Below, in pieces: positions 52,148 to 56,559 of a DNA stretch of 56,559 bases. Each line of letters starts with the position of its first letter. Positions within the stretch are counted from its first letter, which is position 1. Source of the stretch: CAYRFQ01 sp964423615 (lineage in GTDB: Bacteria > Planctomycetota > Planctomycetia > Gemmatales > Gemmataceae); the NCBI GenBank assembly GCA_964423615.1, contig CAYRFQ010000043.1, forward strand, positions 1 to 56,559. Reading direction: 5' to 3'. The position numbers were made by a program, and so were the translations under genes. The notes below the pieces were generated by a model, which ran no database searches, was not told the origin of the DNA, and saw nothing but the letters and a program-made list of their open reading frames with translations.

Positions 52148-55100
52148 ATGTCAGAGTTCCAGTTCCCCAAGTTCCTCCCGAAGAAAAAGACCAACCCCCA
52201 AGCGAGCCGACGGCTACAGTTGGAATCCTTGGAAGATAGGTATTGTCCTGCAAGTTTGGTAGACGTCAATCCTCTCGGAGTGGTTTTGCCGGAGGGAGAC
52301 ACCGGGACCACGACGGACTTTGTGTTCAACCTCACACGGAGTGGGGACACAACGGCAACGACGACAGTCGATTTTGATGTCACTGGAAGTGGCGGAAATC
52401 CCGCTGATGCGTCTGACTTCGTGGGCGGGGCGTTCCCGACTGGTACGATCACCTTCAACCCTGGAGATACAACTGCGACGATTACCGTTCAAGTCAACGG
52501 TGACATCGATGTCGAACCAACCGAAGCGTTCGAGGTCGAGCTGGCGAATCCGACCAACGGCACTCTGGGCAACGCTCTGGCGACTGGATTGATTCTCAAC
52601 GACGACGCTTCGGTGTCGATCGCGAGCATTGATGCGACCAGGAGTGAAGGTGATGCAGGTCAGACGGACTTCACTTTCACGGTCACCAGGTCGGGCGACA
52701 TAAGTTCGATGGTCGTCGTTGACTATTCGGTCAGCGGAAGTAATGGAAACTCTGCTGATGGGTCTGATTTCGTAGGGGGAATGTTCCCGACGGGCGCAGT
52801 CACGTTTAATCCGAACGAAACGATAGAAACGATTACTATACCGGTCAATGGAGACACCAGCGTCGAACTGGACGAAAAGTTCACCGTTACGTTGTCCCCG
52901 CCGACTGGCGTATCTGTGGGGAATGGATCGGCCGACGGCCTGATCGAAAACGATGACAGTTCGTTGTTGATTGCGAGTGTGAACGCATTCCAGGCTGAGG
53001 GTGATTCGGGCACAACCAGTTTCACCTTCGTAGTCGTTCGAACGGGCGATCTGAGCACAACGGCTACGGTTGATTTTGATGTGACCGGCAGCGGAACGGA
53101 TTTCGCCACCGCGGATGATTTCGTGGGGGGGATGTTTCCTTCGGACACCTTGACGTTCAATCCGACAGATGCGATTGAGATGATCACTATCCCCGTCCAG
53201 GGAGACACCGAAGTCGAACTGAACGAGCAGTTTTTTGTCACACTCTCGGGTGCATCAGGAGTCACGATAAGCAACCCCATGGCAGTGGGCCTGATCCTCA
53301 ATGATGACACTTCGGTATCGATTGCGAATACTGATGCGACCAAACTGGAAGGCGACGTTGGACCTACCGACTTCAGCTTCACCGTCACTAGAACGGGTGA
53401 CTTGAGCGGAATGGCGGTCGTCAGCTATGCTGTCGCGGGAACTGGTACCGATCCTGCGGATGCGATGGACTTCACTGGAGGAGTGTTCCCGTCAGGGATG
53501 GTGACGTTCAACCCTGGCGATACAACGGCCACGATCACAGTGCAAGTCAATGGGGACACCGACCTCGAACCCGATGAGTCGTTCGAGGTCACAGTAACGC
53601 CTCTTGCGGGTGTCAGTGGTGGCCCTGACAGTGCCGTGGGCTTGATCATTAACGACGAGGCTGCACTATCCATTGTGCCATCTAACCCCTCGCAAGCCGA
53701 AGGGGACGGCCCGGGTGCGACCAACTTTACATATACGGTCGTCCGCTCAGGTGACGTGAGCGACATGCTCACTGTCGATTATTCGGTTACCGGAATTGGT
53801 GCCGAGCCTGCTGAAGCATCTGACTTCGTAGGTGCTGCATTCCCAACGGGCACAGTGACACTAAACCCTGGAGATGTGACCACGACGATAACCATCCCCG
53901 TCCAGGGAGACACTATTGTCGAAGCCGATGAAACCTTCGCTGTTACCTTGACGCCTCCTACCGGAGTTCCGCTTGGTAATGCATCCGCAACCGGATTGAT
54001 AATCAACGACGACGCAGCCACACTCTCGATCACGGCCCCAGTGATCACCGAGACGGACATGGATCAGACCGTGACCTTTACGGTGACTCTGGATGTTGAC
54101 GTCGAAGATGGCTTCACAGTGGCCCACACTTTAACGTTGGGCACGGCTGAGGCAGCAGACTTGACCGTCGAGACAGCCACCCCGATCACTTTCGTGGGTA
54201 ATGGGGGAGAAACCCAAGACATCAACGTAACGATTGTTGGTGATAATATCGTTGAAGCCGATGAGACTTTTACGATTACTCTCGGTGAAGTCGCCAGCAC
54301 GTCGGCCCAACAAATCGCCAGCATCACCACTGGGGCATCGGCCACTGCGACGATCATTGACGATGACACTACGACACTGACCGTCGAAGACGTATCGGGA
54401 GCCGAGGACGGCCCCAACTTGACGTTCGTTGTGACTCTCTCGGAGGCCGTCGAAGGTGGCTTCACGGTTGATTACGATGCAGCCTCCGGTACAGCCATCT
54501 CCGGGAATGATTACACTCCCACTTCGGGAACTTTGACGTTTGCCGGAACGGTAGGTGAAACCCAAGCGTTCGTGGTCGATCCTACGGCTGACACCATCGT
54601 CGAAGCCGATGAAACATTTACCATCAACCTGTCTTCGGTTACCCCATTCGACACCGGTGTCGATGCAGGTGACATCGATGCCAGCGACACAGCGACTGGA
54701 ACGATCACCAATGACGACACGACCGCTCTGACCGTCGAAGACGTATCCGGAGCCGAAGACGGTCCCAACTTGACGTTCGTTGTGACGCTCTCGAATGCCG
54801 TTCAGGATGGCTTCACGGTTGATTTTAATGCAGCTTCCGGTACAGCCATCTCCGGAACCGATTACACTCCCGCTTCGGGAACTTTGACGTTCGTCGGAAC
54901 GGCAGGAGAAACCCAAACGTTCGTGGTCGATCCTACGGCCGACAGCATCGTCGAAGCGGATGAGACTTTCACGATCAATCTGTCCTCGGTCACACCGTTG
55001 GGCACTGGAGTCGATGCGGGTGATATCGATGCCACCGACACGGCGACCGGAACGATCACCAACGACGACGCCACGACACTGACCGTCGAAGACGTATCCG

Positions 55101-56559
55101 GAGCCGAAGACGGTCCCAACCTTACCTTCACTGTGACGCTCTCGAATGCGGTTCAGGGTGGCCTCACGGTCGACTACGATGCGGCCTCCGGTACAGCCAT
55201 CTCCGGGATCGATTACACTCCGGCTTCAGGAACCTTGACGTTTGCTGGAACGGCAGGAGAAACCCAAACGTTCATGGTCGATCCTACGGCCGACAGCATC
55301 GTCGAAGCGGATGAGACTTTCACGATCAATCTGTCCTCGGTCACACCGTTGGGCACTGGAGTCGATGCGGGTGATATCGATGCCACCGACACGGCGACAG
55401 GAACGATCACCAACGACGACGCCACGACACTGACCGTCGAAGACGTATCCGGAGCCGAAGACGGTCCCAACTTGACGTTCGTTGTGACGCTCTCGAATGC
55501 CGTTCAAGATGGCTTCACGGTCGATTATGATGCGGCTTCCGGTACAGCCATCTCCGGGAATGATTACACTCCCACTTCGGGAACTTTGACGTTTGCCGGA
55601 ACGGTAGGTGAAACCCAAGCGTTCGTGGTCGATCCTACGGCTGACACCATCGTCGAAGCCGATGAAACATTTACCATCAACCTGTCTTCGGTTACCCCAT
55701 TCGACACCGGTGTCGATGCAGGTGACATCGATGCCAGCGACACAGCGACTGGAACGATCACCAATGACGACACGACCGCTCTGACCGTCGAAGACGTATC
55801 GGGAGCCGAAGACGGTCCCAACTTGACGTTCGTTGTGACGCTCTCGAATGCGGTTCAGGATGGCTTCACGGTTGATTACAATGCAGCTTCCGGTACAGCC
55901 ATCTCCGGGACCGATTACGCACCCGCTTCGGGAACTTTGACGTTCGTCGGAACGGCAGGAGAACCCCAAACGTTCGTGGTCGATCCTACGGCCGACAGCA
56001 TTGTCGAAGGCGATGAAACATTCACCATCAACTTGTCCTCGGTCACTCCATCGGGGACGGGTGTCGATGCGGGTGACATCGATACCACCGACACGGCAAC
56101 CGGAACGATCACCAACGACGACGCCACGACACTGACTGTCGAGGACGTATCCGGAGCCGAAGACGGTCCCAACTTGACGTTCGTTGTGACGCTCTCGAAT
56201 GCCGTTCAAGATGGCTTCACGGTCGATTATGATGCGGCTTCCGGTACAGCCATCTCCGGGATCGATTACACCCCCGCTTCGGGAACCTTGACGTTTGCCG
56301 GAACGGCAGGAGAAACCCAAACATTCATCGTTGATCCTACGACTGACGCCATCGTCGAAGCCGATGAAACATTCACGATAAATCTGTCCTCGGTCACACC
56401 GTTGGGCACAGGTGTCGATGCCGCTGACATCGATGCCACCGACACGGCGACCGGAACGATCACCAACGACGACGCCACGACACTGACCGTCGAAGACGTA
56501 TCCGGAGCCGAAGACGGTCCCAACTTGACGTTCGTTGTGACGCTCTCGAATGCCGTTCA
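52148..56559 (+). CDS. Giant Calx-beta repeat protein, 3' end outside the window
   Basis: The frame is open from ATG 52148 to the window end (1470 codons so far). After a Lys-rich head it carries RRLQLESLEDRYCPA, the N-terminal LExLEDR signature of planctomycete exported giant proteins. Then come about 12 Calx-beta domains of 110-120 residues, with VEADETF and GxITNDD strand motifs that can bind calcium. Domains 1-5 (about 52260-54010) are of one subtype (TRSGDLS, DFVGGxFPTGTVTFNPGDTTATITI). One transitional domain follows. From 54371 the units are 117 residues and nearly identical. The role is probably cell-surface adhesion or matrix. Confidence 0.9.
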   Translation, partial: MSEFQFPKFLPKKKTNPQASRRLQLESLEDRYCPASLVDVNPLGVVLPEGDTGTTTDFVFNLTRSGDTTATTTVDFDVTGSGGNPADASDFVGGAFPTGTITFNPGDTTATITVQVNGDIDVEPTEAFEVELANPTNGTLGNALATGLILNDDASVSIASIDATRSEGDAGQTDFTFTVTRSGDISSMVVVDYSVSGSNGNSADGSDFVGGMFPTGAVTFNPNETIETITIPVNGDTSVELDEKFTVTLSPPTGVSVGNGSADGLIENDDSSLLIASVNAFQAEGDSGTTSFTFVVVRTGDLSTTATVDFDVTGSGTDFATADDFVGGMFPSDTLTFNPTDAIEMITIPVQGDTEVELNEQFFVTLSGASGVTISNPMAVGLILNDDTSVSIANTDATKLEGDVGPTDFSFTVTRTGDLSGMAVVSYAVAGTGTDPADAMDFTGGVFPSGMVTFNPGDTTATITVQVNGDTDLEPDESFEVTVTPLAGVSGGPDSAVGLIINDEAALSIVPSNPSQAEGDGPGATNFTYTVVRSGDVSDMLTVDYSVTGIGAEPAEASDFVGAAFPTGTVTLNPGDVTTTITIPVQGDTIVEADETFAVTLTPPTGVPLGNASATGLIINDDAATLSITAPVITETDMDQTVTFTVTLDVDVEDGFTVAHTLTLGTAEAADLTVETATPITFVGNGGETQDINVTIVGDNIVEADETFTITLGEVASTSAQQIASITTGASATATIIDDDTTTLTVEDVSGAEDGPNLTFVVTLSEAVEGGFTVDYDAASGTAISGNDYTPTSGTLTFAGTVGETQAFVVDPTADTIVEADETFTINLSSVTPFDTGVDAGDIDASDTATGTITNDDTTALTVEDVSGAEDGPNLTFVVTLSNAVQDGFTVDFNAASGTAISGTDYTPASGTLTFVGTAGETQTFVVDPTADSIVEADETFTINLSSVTPLGTGVDAGDIDATDTATGTITNDDATTLTVEDVSGAEDGPNLTFTVTLSNAVQGGLTVDYDAASGTAISGIDYTPASGTLTFAGTAGETQTFMVDPTADSIVEADETFTINLSSVTPLGTGVDAGDIDATDTATGTITNDDATTLTVEDVSGAEDGPNLTFVVTLSNAVQDGFTVDYDAASGTAISGNDYTPTSGTLTFAGTVGETQAFVVDPTADTIVEADETFTINLSSVTPFDTGVDAGDIDASDTATGTITNDDTTALTVEDVSGAEDGPNLTFVVTLSNAVQDGFTVDYNAASGTAISGTDYAPASGTLTFVGTAGEPQTFVVDPTADSIVEGDETFTINLSSVTPSGTGVDAGDIDTTDTATGTITNDDATTLTVEDVSGAEDGPNLTFVVTLSNAVQDGFTVDYDAASGTAISGIDYTPASGTLTFAGTAGETQTFIVDPTTDAIVEADETFTINLSSVTPLGTGVDAADIDATDTATGTITNDDATTLTVEDVSGAEDGPNLTFVVTLSNAV
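54371..56559 (+). repeat. 351-bp tandem units with three-unit higher-order order
   Basis: Unit starts are 54371, 54722, 55073, 55424, 55775, 56126 and 56477 (cut by the window end). Unit 1 resembles unit 4, unit 2 resembles unit 5, and unit 3 resembles unit 6 more than their direct neighbours. From about 54485 to 54746 I see no difference from the sequence 1053 bases downstream. The block therefore duplicated as three units (1053 bp). Each unit is one Calx-beta domain. Confidence 0.88.

Noticed and set aside
55226..56320. Long open frame on the minus strand inside the Calx-beta repeats
   Set aside because: It repeats with the 351-bp period and reflects codon use of the sense strand; it has no ribosome site or protein-like motif.

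Overview
The window reads as chromosomal DNA of a planctomycete (phylum Planctomycetota). Several independent marks agree: a PSCyt1-DUF1549-DUF1553 protein near a DUF1501 protein, a Tat-exported Gfo/Idh/MocA oxidoreductase, a WD40 protein ending in the HEAT-like tail common in Gemmataceae and Isosphaeraceae, a PQQ-type beta-propeller behind membrane helices, an N-terminal LExLEDR motif on a giant Calx-beta protein, and the PVC-type bacterial microcompartment (BMC) locus. Base composition is moderate. I saw no rRNA, tRNA or CRISPR array.

Layout. 1-11.3 kb: an 11-bp tandem array, an exported HEAT/CxxCH protein, the DUF1553 and DUF1501 pair separated by a zinc-ribbon membrane protein, a PAC2-family protein and an exported coiled-coil protein, with dispersed intergenic repeats. 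11.3-13.5 kb: a decayed 1.78-kb insertion sequence with 30-bp terminal inverted repeats, abutting a WD40 gene fragment. 13.5-24.1 kb: a 14-gene BMC operon on the minus strand. 24.4-30.5 kb: a WD40/HEAT protein, a decayed IS5-family element flanked by CTAG, an oxidoreductase and a small membrane protein. 31-41 kb: housekeeping and conserved genes (AlgH/YqgE, a PLP dehydratase/racemase, two tandem zinc-ribbon membrane proteins, NAD(P)H-hydrate dehydratase, a variant radical-SAM protein, phosphoglucomutase, MarR). 41-43.4 kb: the PQQ-propeller protein. 43.7-49.8 kb: four type VI secretion genes (tssB, tagJ, tssF, clpV) without tssC, tssE or tssG. 49.9-52.1 kb: an AT-rich stretch with transposase relics. 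52.1 kb to the end: an open-ended Calx-beta repeat protein with near-identical 351-bp units.

How the genes work together. The BMC operon encodes a DeoR regulator, shell proteins (two BMC-H, three BMC-P), a class II aldolase, a CoA-acylating aldehyde dehydrogenase, a PduL-type phosphotransacylase, acetate kinase and a lactate/malate-type dehydrogenase. That is the known PVC route in which fuculose- or rhamnulose-phosphate is cleaved to lactaldehyde and the aldehyde is processed inside the shell. Less characterised members of the same operon are an RpiB-like protein whose catalytic Cys position is Thr, an aldolase-like protein with a four-Cys knuckle, and a coiled-coil membrane protein. The four T6SS genes cover sheath, ATPase and baseplate parts, so the missing components must lie elsewhere or be lost.
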